Positions 6,774-14,189 of a stretch of DNA of 16,488 nt are shown here, piece after piece (the stretch's first letter is position 1; each line of letters opens with the position of its first letter). The notes beneath the pieces were generated by a model that worked only from the letters and a program-made list of their open reading frames with translations, was not told where the DNA came from and ran no database searches. Source of the DNA: JAWLCQ01 sp041687095 (GTDB taxonomy: Bacteria; Planctomycetota; Phycisphaerae; SM23-33); contig JAWLCQ010000102.1 in assembly GCA_041687095.1 (NCBI GenBank), forward strand, positions 1-16,488, written 5' to 3'. The position numbers and the translations under genes were made by a program.

Positions 6774-7976
6774 ATGAAACCCCCCGCGACAAGTTCGACC
6801 GACCTTCCGTCCGAGGTGACGTGGGCCCGCCCGCCGGTGAGCGCATGGCGGCGGGAGGCGCTCCGCCTGCCCGACGGGTACGCCACGAGCGTCTACGTCT
6901 TCGACCCGCCCGCGGACGTCCCGCGCGGGCAACCCGTGCTGTACGCCCACGGGATCCAGTCGCACCCGGGGTGGTACGGGACGAGCGCGGCGGCGATGGC
7001 GAGGGCGGGGCACCCGGTGTACCTCGTCACGCGGCGCGGCAGCGGGGACAACCGCACCGCCCGCGGGCACGCCCGCGGCGCGGGGCAACTGCTCGACGAC
7101 CTCGACGCGGCCGTCGAGTTCATCCTCGCGCGGGAGGGGGGGATCCTGCGCAGTGCGATGGACCCGTGCGAGGGGAAGGTCGAAGGGAATCCGATTGCGG
7201 ATTGCGGATTGCGGATTGCGGATTCGGGTCCACCGGTTCAGGATTCACCGCAGAGCACGCGAAGAACGCAGAGGGAGACAGGTACATCGTTGTCTGCCTC
7301 CTCCGTCCTCTGCGGTCCCCGTGGTGAAGATGGTTCAACAGCGGCTCCTAAGCCCACCGACTGCGTCGGTGGGATACCCTCGCGCACCAGGTATCCCCAT
7401 ACTTCCGCACCTGGTTCGCCCCCGCACTGCGGGGTCCACCTTCTGGGTGTGAGTTGGGGGGGCAAGCTGCTCTGCGCGTACGCGATGCGCCGCCCGCACC
7501 GCGCGGACCTGCTCTCCCTCACGCTCGTGTGCCCGGGCCTGATCGCGCAGGTCGACGCCCCGCCGCTCACCCAACTCGCCGTCGCCGCCACGTTCCTCCT
7601 CGCCCCCCGCACGCGATTCGCCATCCCGCTCAACGCCCCCGAACTCTTCACCGACACGCCCGACCTGCAGGCCTACCTCCGCCGCGACCCGCACCGCCTG
7701 CACACGGCCACCGCCCGCATGCTGGCCGTCTCGCGACAGCTCGACCTCCAACTCGCCCGCGCCCCGCGCGGATCCATCGCCCTGCCCACCACGCTCATCG
7801 TCGCCGCCCGCGACCGCATCATCGACACCCCCGCCACCCGCGCCCTCGTGTCCTACCTCACGAACCGCCGCTGCACCCTCCGCCAACTCGACGGTGCGCA
7901 CACCCTCGAATTCGAGCCCGACCCCGCCCCGCTGCTCGACGCGATCCTCCAGGGGACCGAGACGGGCGGAGCGTAG
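6774..7976 (+). CDS. Alpha/beta hydrolase with in-frame repeat insertion
   Basis: This is a serine hydrolase of the alpha/beta fold, with substrate unknown. The product has 400 residues from the ATG at 6774. The start is uncertain, as an upstream in-frame ATG lies in repeat DNA and no strong ribosome binding site is seen. The fold elements are in order: the oxyanion-hole HG in VLYAHGIQSHPGWYGTS, the VYLVTRRGSGDNR strand-loop, the nucleophile elbow GVSWGG (S227), the acid in VAARDRIID (D347) and the histidine in DGAHTLEF (H376). Between about residues 140 and 220, just before the nucleophile strand, the sequence stops looking like a hydrolase and becomes IADCGLRIAD, then STRRTQRETG and PTDCVGG. 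These are translations of intergenic repeats. No stop or frameshift results, so a tolerated insertion or a recent pseudogene are both possible. The preceding repeat and 150-bp gap separate it from rodA. Confidence 0.8.
   Translation: MKPPATSSTDLPSEVTWARPPVSAWRREALRLPDGYATSVYVFDPPADVPRGQPVLYAHGIQSHPGWYGTSAAAMARAGHPVYLVTRRGSGDNRTARGHARGAGQLLDDLDAAVEFILAREGGILRSAMDPCEGKVEGNPIADCGLRIADSGPPVQDSPQSTRRTQRETGTSLSASSVLCGPRGEDGSTAAPKPTDCVGGIPSRTRYPHTSAPGSPPHCGVHLLGVSWGGKLLCAYAMRRPHRADLLSLTLVCPGLIAQVDAPPLTQLAVAATFLLAPRTRFAIPLNAPELFTDTPDLQAYLRRDPHRLHTATARMLAVSRQLDLQLARAPRGSIALPTTLIVAARDRIIDTPATRALVSYLTNRRCTLRQLDGAHTLEFEPDPAPLLDAILQGTETGGA
7192..7224. repeat. ATTGCGG word repeat inside the hydrolase gene
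   Basis: GATTGCG(G) recurs every 7 bases, four times and then degenerates to GATTCGGG. It encodes the IADCGLRIAD-like string. It resembles the 8-10-base word repeats at 4789-4870 and 14379-14410 in design but uses a different word. Confidence 0.85.
7242..7328. repeat. TTCACCGCAGAG inverted repeat inside the hydrolase gene
   Basis: The left arm ATTCACCGCAGAGCAC, then GAAGAACGCAGAGGGAGACAG pairs imperfectly with the right arm, whose reverse complement is CTTCACCACGGGGACCG, CAGAGGACGGAGGAGGCAGAC. The loop is about 10 bases. It is in-frame and has no stop codon in the hydrolase frame. Confidence 0.7.
7353..7434. repeat. Cluster of short hairpins inside the hydrolase gene
   Basis: Four complementary pairs occur in 82 bases: CCCACCGAC/GTCGGTGGG with loop TGC (7353-7373), GGATACC/GGTATCC (7372-7396), ACCAGG/CCTGGT (7386-7415) and CCCCGC/GCGGGG with loop ACT (7420-7434). 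The first and last share the ACTGCG core with the hairpin at the rodA end. The block ends just before the codons for the conserved VHLLGVSWGG. Confidence 0.75.
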
Positions 7977-8103
7977 CGGCCCCCCCCCATAGGGCGCGCA
8001 GCCGCAGGCGTAGGGCGTGCAGACGCCGTAGCGAAGCGGAGGCGTCTGCGCGCGGAACGAGGATCCTGCGACCTTCCCGCATGCAGGCGCCTGCACGCCC
8101 TAC
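7977..8103. repeat. GGAGCGAAGC-type composite hairpin element
   Basis: The inner hairpin has GCAGACGCC (8019-8027) and GGCGTCTGC (8041-8049) around the 13-base loop GTAGCGAAGCGGA. The outer arms GTAGGGCGTGCAG (8010-8022) and CTGCACGCCCTAC (8091-8103) are a perfect 13-bp inverted repeat. The rhamnosidase stop codon lies in the right arm. The element fills the gap between two convergent genes and could act in transcript ends, but no T-run is present. Confidence 0.85.
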
Positions 8104-10877
8104 CGCACCGCTGCCGTGAAGGCGTACTCCCCCGAGCCCACGCGGAAGACGGCGGCGGGGTGGGCGGTGGTGGAGGGCAGGGGGGTGAGGTGCGGGAGCC
8201 TGTCCGCCGCCCGGCCGCCCTCGCGGACGGAGGCGGGGTCGGACGTGGGGACGTGGATCGTCGCGGTGGTGTTGGGCGGGACGCTCACGTTCAGGGAGAG
8301 CCTGCCCCCGCGGACCCGCCACGCGACGTCGATGGGTCCGCGGATGGACTCGTAGCGGCCCTGTACCCACGAGAGTCCGCCCCCGGGGACCGGGGCGATG
8401 GTGAAGTGTTTCCAGCCGGGGTTCGCCTCGTCGGGGTGCAGACCGAGCATCGTGCGGTACATCCATTCTCCGACGGCCCCGATGGCGTAGTGGCAGAAGG
8501 AGTTCATCCCGGGGTCCTGGAACCCCTTGCCCGCGACGTACCCGTCCCATCGCTCCCAGATCGTCGTCCCGCCCTGCTCGATGGTGTAGCCCCACGACGG
8601 GAACGTCCGCCGCATCGTCAGTTCGTACGCCTGCTCGCTCCGCCCGAAGCGCGTGAGCATGTTCATCGCGTGGACGGTGGTGATGAATCCCGTGGAGAGG
8701 TGCCCGTCGAAGGGCTCGAACATGCGGACCATGTGGTCGAAGGCGCGGGCGTGGAGGGACGCGTCGAGGATCCCCGACCCCAGCGCCAGCGCGTATCCCG
8801 CCTGCGTGTCGCCCTGGATGCGGACGTCGGAGTCGACGAACGCGTCGTGGAACGCGCGGCGGATCCGCGATGCCAGTCCACCGTAGTGGGCGGCGTGTTC
8901 CGCGTTGCCCAGTTGCTCGGCCATGCGGGCGAGGATATCGGTGGACTGCCAGTAGAAGACCGTCGCGAGCACCTCGCCCGGGACGCGTGCAAGCCCGCGG
9001 GGGAAGCGGTCGAACTTGAAGGTGTCCGCGTTGAGCCAGTCCCCGTAGTCGTGCCTCCGCTCCTTCACCCACAGCCCGTCGGGGTTGTGGCGGGTGATGT
9101 GGTCCACCCAGCGGCGGGCGGGTTCGTAGGCTTCGGAGAGGACGGAGGTGTCGGCGTAGTTCTGGTAGATCCGCCAGGGGACGATGGTCCCCGCGTCGCC
9201 CCAGGCGGGGGCTCCGCTGAACCGCGCGTGGGGTTCGAAGGGGTGGGGGGCGAAGTCGGGGAACCTCCCATCCTCCGCCTGGTCGTCGGACAGGTCGCGC
9301 AGCCACTTGGTGAGGAAGGCGGCCAGGTCCATGTTGTAGATGCCCGTCTGGGCGAAGACCTGGATGTCGCCCGTCCACCCGCATCGTTCATCGCGCTGGG
9401 GGCAGTCGGTGGGGATCCCGGGCATGTTGTCCCGCTGCGTCCAGACGATGTTGGAGGCCAGGCGGTTGAGCAGCGGATCGCTGCACTCGATCGAACCGGT
9501 GGGGCGGCAGGCGGACCAGAAGGCCCGCCCCGTCACGTCCTCGACGCGCGGGGCGCGGTCGAGCCCGGTGATCTCGACGTACTGGAACCCATGGTAGGTG
9601 AAGCGGGGCTCGAACGTCTCGACCCCGCCCCCGCGGCAGATGTACGTATCGAGGTTGGGGGCGATGCGGAGGTTGTCCACGTAGGGCATCCCGTCGTCGC
9701 CCACCCGCTCGCAGTGGCGGAGGCGGATGACCTGGCCGCGGCGTCCTCGCAGGCGGAGGCGGCACCAGCCGGCGATCTCCTGCCCGAGGTCCAGGACGTA
9801 CACGCCCTTCTTCGGCTCGCGGACGGAGACGGGGGTGAGGTCGGCGAGGACGCGCATGGGCTCGTTGGGCTGGGCGACGAGCGCCCCGCAGCGCGGCCGC
9901 ATCGGGATCGCCCCCGCCCAGCCGGAGTCGTCGAATCCGGGCGCATCCCACCCGTCCATCTCGCGGCGGGCGTCGTAGTGCTCCCCGTCCAGCAGGTCCG
10001 ACGACAGGATGGCCCCGTCGAGCGTGAACCGCCAGTCGCCGTCGGTTCCGACGACGGCCTCGCTCCCGTCCGTAAGCTCGACGTGCAACTGCGCCCGCAG
10101 CGCGGTTCTTCGCCCGTAGATCCCTCGCCAGTGGCAATCCCGGGCGATGTGGGCGAGCCCCAGGCGCCCGGCGTACCACCCGTCGCCCAGCAGCGCCCCG
10201 AGGGCGTTGGCGCCCGGGCGGAGGAGTTTCGTGATGTCGTACGCCTGGTACTGCACGCGCTTGGCGTAGCTCGTCCACTCCGGGGCGAGCACCGCATCCC
10301 CGACGCGCTTTCCGTTGCAGCGCATCTCGTACACGCCCAGGGCGGTGGCGTACAGGACGGCCCGCTTCACGCGCCCGTCGAGCGTGAACTCGCGGCGGAG
10401 GAGCGGGACCGGGTGCTGGATGTCCTGCCCGATCCCGATCCACCGGCCTTGCCAGTCGCGAGGGCCCAGGAGCCCCACGGAGAATTCCGCCGGGCTCGCC
10501 GGTTCGCACGCCTGATCTTCCTGATCCCACACGCGGACCGTCCAGAAGCAGCGATGCCGGGATCGCAGCGGCCTGCCCGCGTAGGGCACGTGCAGGGACG
10601 TATCGGACTCCACGCGCCCGCTGTCCCACAGGTCGGCCTGGTTGGCTCGCAGGAGGGCGGGAGAGCTGGCGACGAGGATCCGGTATGCCCTCTGCCGCAA
10701 CCCACGCGGACGGGGGGCGGATCGGGGAGAATCCGCGCACACGGCCTCCAGCCGCCAACTCAGCCGCGGCCTTTGCGTCTGCACCGCCAGTGGGTTCACG
10801 AGGTACTCACACCGCAGATCCCCCGCCCGAAGGCTGCCCGGTCCCGTCTGTCCACCGTTGCGTCCGTTCGCCGACAT
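8100..10877 (-). CDS. Alpha-L-rhamnosidase, glycoside hydrolase family 78
   Basis: The enzyme releases terminal alpha-L-rhamnose from plant, algal or bacterial glycans with inversion. The product has 925 residues, normal for GH78. The N-terminus LRCEYLVNPLAVQTQRPRLS and following beta-rich segment match the family's N-terminal domains (Ig-like and rhamnosidase_N). After the central beta domain comes the (alpha/alpha)6 catalytic barrel with the signature TDCPQRDERCGWTGD. D491 and E497 have the six-residue spacing of the Asp and general-acid Glu of the characterised Streptomyces enzyme. E775 in TTIWERWDG is the likely general base. A beta-sandwich ends the protein. No signal peptide is seen, so it probably works in the cytoplasm on imported oligosaccharides. 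The ATG at 10877 is preferred over a GTG at 10922 because ACAGGAG lies upstream of it. The stop is supplied by a repeat arm. Confidence 0.95.
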   Translation of the reverse strand: MSANGRNGGQTGPGSLRAGDLRCEYLVNPLAVQTQRPRLSWRLEAVCADSPRSAPRPRGLRQRAYRILVASSPALLRANQADLWDSGRVESDTSLHVPYAGRPLRSRHRCFWTVRVWDQEDQACEPASPAEFSVGLLGPRDWQGRWIGIGQDIQHPVPLLRREFTLDGRVKRAVLYATALGVYEMRCNGKRVGDAVLAPEWTSYAKRVQYQAYDITKLLRPGANALGALLGDGWYAGRLGLAHIARDCHWRGIYGRRTALRAQLHVELTDGSEAVVGTDGDWRFTLDGAILSSDLLDGEHYDARREMDGWDAPGFDDSGWAGAIPMRPRCGALVAQPNEPMRVLADLTPVSVREPKKGVYVLDLGQEIAGWCRLRLRGRRGQVIRLRHCERVGDDGMPYVDNLRIAPNLDTYICRGGGVETFEPRFTYHGFQYVEITGLDRAPRVEDVTGRAFWSACRPTGSIECSDPLLNRLASNIVWTQRDNMPGIPTDCPQRDERCGWTGDIQVFAQTGIYNMDLAAFLTKWLRDLSDDQAEDGRFPDFAPHPFEPHARFSGAPAWGDAGTIVPWRIYQNYADTSVLSEAYEPARRWVDHITRHNPDGLWVKERRHDYGDWLNADTFKFDRFPRGLARVPGEVLATVFYWQSTDILARMAEQLGNAEHAAHYGGLASRIRRAFHDAFVDSDVRIQGDTQAGYALALGSGILDASLHARAFDHMVRMFEPFDGHLSTGFITTVHAMNMLTRFGRSEQAYELTMRRTFPSWGYTIEQGGTTIWERWDGYVAGKGFQDPGMNSFCHYAIGAVGEWMYRTMLGLHPDEANPGWKHFTIAPVPGGGLSWVQGRYESIRGPIDVAWRVRGGRLSLNVSVPPNTTATIHVPTSDPASVREGGRAADRLPHLTPLPSTTAHPAAVFRVGSGEYAFTAAVR

Positions 10878-11050
10878 GCTGAACTGCACTCCTGTCCTGG
10901 GGCCATCCGCATTCCGAGTCACGCCCGGGAGTGTACCACTTCTCCGCCGCGAGAAAAGCGTTGCCGCCCTCCCCCCTTACCGGTAGACTTCGCGGGAAGG
11001 ACGGACCCTGTCAGGTGGCCGATGAGGCCCGGAGTGCCAAAGGAGACCCG
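10878..11050. promoter_or_regulatory. Divergent intergenic region, rhamnosidase / PEP-CTERM gene
   Basis: This 173-bp region separates divergent genes and must hold start signals for both. Only the ribosome binding site AAAGGAG before 11051 is clear. I see no convincing promoter hexamers and no repeat family in it, which makes it one of the few repeat-free gaps in the window. Confidence 0.4.
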
Positions 11051-11914
11051 ATGCGCAGGAATGGACTGACCGCCGCGGCGCTGCTGTGTGCGGGTATCGC
11101 TGCGCTGTCGGGCCCCGCCGTCGCGCACGCGAAGGTGCTGGAATACACCACCGACCTGGTGCTCCGCCTCAAGGCGGGGGAGGGGACGTACTCGGACCAG
11201 AACCGCACCGTCCCCGCCGTCGCGGGGGACATCGTGCGGTCGTGGGCGGACCTCTCCGGGGCCGGGCATCACGCGCTGCTGCTGAGCGGCGACCCGCGGC
11301 TGGCGGGGAACGTCCAGGGCGGGCGTGCGGGCGTGCGGTTCAGCGGGGACGACGCGATGGGCATGCTGGGGCAGGTCCTCACGTCGCAGCAGTACAGCAT
11401 CTTCGCCGTCGTCAGCGACACCTCCGCCCCCGCGAGCGGGAACCGCACGATCTTCTCCAACTGGCGAACCACGAACCAGACCACCTCGGTGTTCCTGGGG
11501 ACCACGACGTTCAGCACGAAGCGGACGTTCCGGCTGACGGACCAGTTCCTGGGCGGCAGTTCCCCGTTCACCCCGCTGGTGGACCCCGCGACTCCCTTCG
11601 TACTGACGGGCGTGAACGGCGGGTCGGACGCATGGGTGTGGCAGGATGACTCGCTGCTGAAGAGCCGCGGCTACGCCCTTCCCGCGCGGAACTTTGCCAC
11701 GTCGTACTACCTGGGGCGGCAGGGCAACAACACCGCGTTCGAGGGCTGGGAGGGCGACATCCTCGAACTCCTCGTCTACAACCGCGCCGTCACCCCCGCC
11801 GAGCGGCAGGAGATCTGGGACTACCTCGGGGAGGAGTACAGCATGAACGTCCCCGAGCCCGCCTCGCTGCTGCTGCTGTCCCTGGGCGCCCTGGCGCTCC
11901 GCCGGCGGCGGTAG
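11051..11914 (+). CDS. Secreted LamG-like (concanavalin-like) protein with PEP-CTERM sorting tail
   Basis: The product has 287 residues. AAAGGAGACCCG before the ATG at 11051 fixes the start. Residues 1-27 are a signal peptide ending AVAHA, with cleavage likely before KVLEY. The middle is a jelly-roll lectin/LamG-like domain, recognisable by WADLSGAGHHALL near its start and GWEGDILELLVYNRAVTPAE near its end. The C-terminus has VPEPASLLLLSLGALAL followed by four arginines: the PEP motif (P268-E269-P270), a membrane helix and a basic tail, which is the signal cut by an exosortase. The protein is therefore likely exported and placed at the surface or in an extracellular matrix. No exosortase gene is in the window. 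Ligand and role are unknown. Confidence 0.9.
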   Translation: MRRNGLTAAALLCAGIAALSGPAVAHAKVLEYTTDLVLRLKAGEGTYSDQNRTVPAVAGDIVRSWADLSGAGHHALLLSGDPRLAGNVQGGRAGVRFSGDDAMGMLGQVLTSQQYSIFAVVSDTSAPASGNRTIFSNWRTTNQTTSVFLGTTTFSTKRTFRLTDQFLGGSSPFTPLVDPATPFVLTGVNGGSDAWVWQDDSLLKSRGYALPARNFATSYYLGRQGNNTAFEGWEGDILELLVYNRAVTPAERQEIWDYLGEEYSMNVPEPASLLLLSLGALALRRRR

Positions 11915-11943
11915 GGTCGCGATCCCCGCCCGACGGCGCCAGG

Positions 11944-11980
11944 CTGTCCCCGCACTCCGCCCAGGGAGCCTTGCGGGCAG
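11944..11980. terminator. Possible bidirectional terminator hairpin
   Basis: Between two convergent genes, CTG-T-CCCCGCA pairs with TGCGGG-CAG, and an inner CTCC pairs with GGAG. The stem is G/C-rich with a bulge. There is no T-run on either side, so this is a structural suggestion only. Confidence 0.3.
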
Positions 11981-12037
11981 ACCGAGAGCGCGGAAGCGAC
12001 CCGGTGCAGCCGCAGGCAGGAGCGTGACTCCCGGAGG

Positions 12038-12658
12038 CTACGGTTCCTCGTCCTCCTCTTCTTCGTCGTCCTCGTCCTCCTCGTCCTCCAACTCGTCCTC
12101 ATCCTCGAATTCGTCCTCGTCGTCTTCTTCGTCCTCGTCCTCCAGGTCGGGGTACTGCGGGGGGTTCTCGCCGACGGCGGCCGTCACGCGGGGGTACTCG
12201 CCCTCGCCCTCGCCCTCGTGGATGGCCTCGACGTCGATCTGGTGCCACCAGTCGTCCCCGAAGTCGAACCAGTACCCGAAGACGTCGCCCTTCTCCACGC
12301 CCAGATCGTCGATGGTCGTCTCGGTGACGAGCCCGGCCGGTTTGGGCGAGTCGAAATCGTCCTCCGCATCCATGGGCAGGACGTAGCGGCGGGCGTCGGG
12401 GTCCATCGGCCCTTTCCCGCCGATCTGGAACTCGTACATGTGCTCGTCGAAGCGCCCGAGGGCGTCGAAGATCGTTTCGTGCAGGTCCTCGAGCGTCTGG
12501 TTTCCGCGGATGAGGATGGTGCGGGAGACTTCGGGGTTGGCGTCGATGAACTCGTCGGTCATCGGGCCCCCAATGATGAAGGCCACCAGTTCGTACACCC
12601 GCGGGCCGGCGGCCTTCTTCGCCTCGCCCTTGCTCTTGCCGCTCGCCTTCTTGGCCAT
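12038..12658 (-). CDS. PRiA4_ORF3-like domain protein with polyacidic C-terminus
   Basis: The product has 206 residues. The ATG at 12658 is fixed by AGGAGAACC just upstream. A short Lys/Ala-rich start (MAKKASGKSKGEAKKA) leads into a domain of about 130 residues that resembles the plasmid pRiA4b ORF-3 family: YELVAFIIGG, NQTLEDLHETIFDALGRFD, HMYEFQIGG, TTIDDLGVEKGDVFGYWFDF then GDDWWHQIDV. The family occurs alone and as a passenger of IS1096-like elements, and its biochemical role is not established. The last 35-40 residues are almost all Asp and Glu. This combination of a basic head and an acidic tail is unusual, and the tail might bind basic proteins or metal. No transposase is nearby, and the gene stands alone between convergent and repeat-rich flanks. 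Confidence 0.8.
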   Translation of the reverse strand: MAKKASGKSKGEAKKAAGPRVYELVAFIIGGPMTDEFIDANPEVSRTILIRGNQTLEDLHETIFDALGRFDEHMYEFQIGGKGPMDPDARRYVLPMDAEDDFDSPKPAGLVTETTIDDLGVEKGDVFGYWFDFGDDWWHQIDVEAIHEGEGEGEYPRVTAAVGENPPQYPDLEDEDEEDDEDEFEDEDELEDEEDEDDEEEEDEEP

Positions 12659-12785
12659 GATGGTTCTCCTCTCGGCGCGGTGCGCCTGGGGGTTCTGGAC
12701 AGTCCTAAGCCCGTAGAAGCGTAGCAGCCTCCCCGCCGTTTTGCACGGGAGAGCTTCCGCCCGGGAGAGGCTTTCTTGCTTCTTC

Positions 12786-12912
12786 CCCGAGCAGGGCTTG
12801 CACGCCCGGTAGGGCGTGCAAGCGTCGGAGCGAAGCGGAGACGCTTGCGCGCGGGATGGCGTGTCCCGCGTGCAGACGCCTTCGCTTCGCTCCGGTGTCT
12901 GCACGCCCTGCA
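12786..12912. repeat. GGAGCGAAGC-type composite hairpin element
   Basis: Three hairpins are present. CTTGCACGCCC (12797-12807) and GGGCGTGCAAG (12812-12822) pair perfectly. GCAAGCGTC (12818-12826) pairs with GACGCTTGC (12840-12848) around the loop GGAGCGAAGCGGA. GCAGACGCC (12872-12880) pairs with GGTGTCTGC (12894-12902) around the inverted loop TTCGCTTCGCTCC. The outer AGGGCGTGCA and TGCACGCCCT arms match those at 8010-8103. Confidence 0.85.
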
Positions 12913-12940
12913 CCGTATCCCCTTCAATGGCTCGCTGGTT

Positions 12941-12981
12941 GGACGTGGTTGCTCCGCTGCGCTCCGCAAACCACGGCACCC
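12941..12981. repeat. Inverted copy of the GTGCCGTGGT hairpin
   Basis: The reverse complement reads GGGTGCCGTGGTTTGCGG, then AGCGCAGCGGAGCAACCACG. It aligns with 6675-6715 with a few substitutions. The arms CGTGGTT and AACCACG pair. It ends 24 bases from the stop of the glycosyltransferase gene. Confidence 0.7.
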
Positions 12982-13004
12982 GATACCCGGCTGCTGGCGC
13001 CCGG

Positions 13005-14189
13005 TCACTGCTGCGGGGTGCTGGTGTAGCTCGTGTTTCGCCACGTGACCCGGGCGCCGCGGCGGAGGGCGAGGAGGGAGCGAGTGACGGCGATCAGGGC
13101 GATGGTGCAACTCACGGGGTACAGCAGGGCGAACGCGCCGTGCCCGTTGCTGATGCGGTAGTAGCGGGCGATGACCGACACCTGCGCCGCCACCGCCGCC
13201 AGGCCTGCCACACCGGCCGCCCACCACCACGGGGAGGCCCCGGCGGCGGCGAGGGAGAGGCCCCCGGCCGCGGAGAGCCACGGAACCAGGCCCATGATGA
13301 CCAGGACGGCGAAGGTGGCGGTGAGGCGCTTGAGCGTCCCGAACGTGCCCAGGAAGATCCGCGACCACCCGCGGATGATCTGCTCCAGCGAGGTGTACAT
13401 CCGCACGAGGTACAGCCCCTGCGAGCGGACGACGCGGAGCGTGAGGCCCTTGCGTTTGGTGAGGGCGGCGAGGTGCATGTCCTCGTTGAGCTTGTCCTTG
13501 ACGGCCGCGTGCGTGCCGATGGCCTCGTAGGTCGCGCGGGAGGTGAGGATGAAGGCCCCGTTGGCGTAGGCGTTGGGCTTTTGGGGGTTGTTCACCTTGT
13601 CGGGGTGGAACCAGATGATGAGCACGCCCCCGCAGATGGGCTGCACGAGGTTCTCCCAGAAGCCTTTCATCTCGAGCTGGGGCAGGACGGAGAGGAGGTC
13701 CGCCTGGGTGTCGAGGGCGTACTGCATCGCCGTCGCGAGCGTGCGGGGGGAGGTCTGGCGGCAGTCGGCGTCGATCATGCAGATCCACTCGCCGCTCGCC
13801 TGGGCGATCCCGTTCTGCATGGCGTTGTTCTTCCCGAACCAGCCCTCGGGCAGGTGGGTGATGCGGAGGAGGCGGACGCGGGGGTCCTCGGCGGCGAGGC
13901 GTTCGACGATGTCGCCCGTCCCGTCGGTGCTGCGGTCGTCGCAGACGATGAGTTCGAAGTCGGGGTAGTCCTGCGCGAGCATGGTGCGGACGCAGGTTTC
14001 GATGTTGGCGGCTTCGTCCTTGGCGGCGACGACGACGCTGAGGCGTGGGGGCGTCGCGGGCGGGCCCGCGTGCTCGGGCGTGAGGATGAACCCCTCCCGC
14101 CGCTCCTTGCGGATCATCAGGTGGCGGGAGGACCAGACGAGCAGGGCGAGGGTGCTCAGGACGGCGAGCAGGAGGGGGGCAACGATCAC
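13005..14189 (-). CDS. Membrane-associated family 2 glycosyltransferase
   Basis: The product has 394 residues. The GTG start at 14189 overlaps the previous stop (GTGA) and follows ACGGAGACTCC, so translation is probably coupled. An N-terminal membrane helix (about 3-21) precedes a GT-A domain: LSVVVAAKDEAANIETCVRT, FELIVCDDRSTDGT, the metal-binding D140-A-D142 in CMIDADCRQT, and LNEDMHLAAL carrying the probable catalytic acid. RGWSRIFLG follows as in processive-type GT2 proteins. The C-terminus has three to four hydrophobic helices. This layout resembles HpnB/CrtQ-type glycosyltransferases that act on lipid or carotenoid acceptors, but the substrate cannot be told from sequence. It is the last gene of a four-gene overlapping unit. 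Confidence 0.88.
   Translation of the reverse strand: MIVAPLLLAVLSTLALLVWSSRHLMIRKERREGFILTPEHAGPPATPPRLSVVVAAKDEAANIETCVRTMLAQDYPDFELIVCDDRSTDGTGDIVERLAAEDPRVRLLRITHLPEGWFGKNNAMQNGIAQASGEWICMIDADCRQTSPRTLATAMQYALDTQADLLSVLPQLEMKGFWENLVQPICGGVLIIWFHPDKVNNPQKPNAYANGAFILTSRATYEAIGTHAAVKDKLNEDMHLAALTKRKGLTLRVVRSQGLYLVRMYTSLEQIIRGWSRIFLGTFGTLKRLTATFAVLVIMGLVPWLSAAGGLSLAAAGASPWWWAAGVAGLAAVAAQVSVIARYYRISNGHGAFALLYPVSCTIALIAVTRSLLALRRGARVTWRNTSYTSTPQQ

Noticed and set aside
8160..11069. Long plus-strand frame opposite the rhamnosidase
   Set aside because: It is antisense to a full-length GH78 enzyme with intact catalytic motifs and has no domain pattern of its own.
12024..12386. Serine-rich small plus-strand protein
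   Set aside because: It is the antisense reading of the Asp/Glu codon run of the PRiA4_ORF3-like gene.
12038..12658. IS1096-like insertion sequence
   Set aside because: Only the passenger-like domain is seen. No transposase, terminal inverted repeats flanking the gene, or target duplication could be identified.
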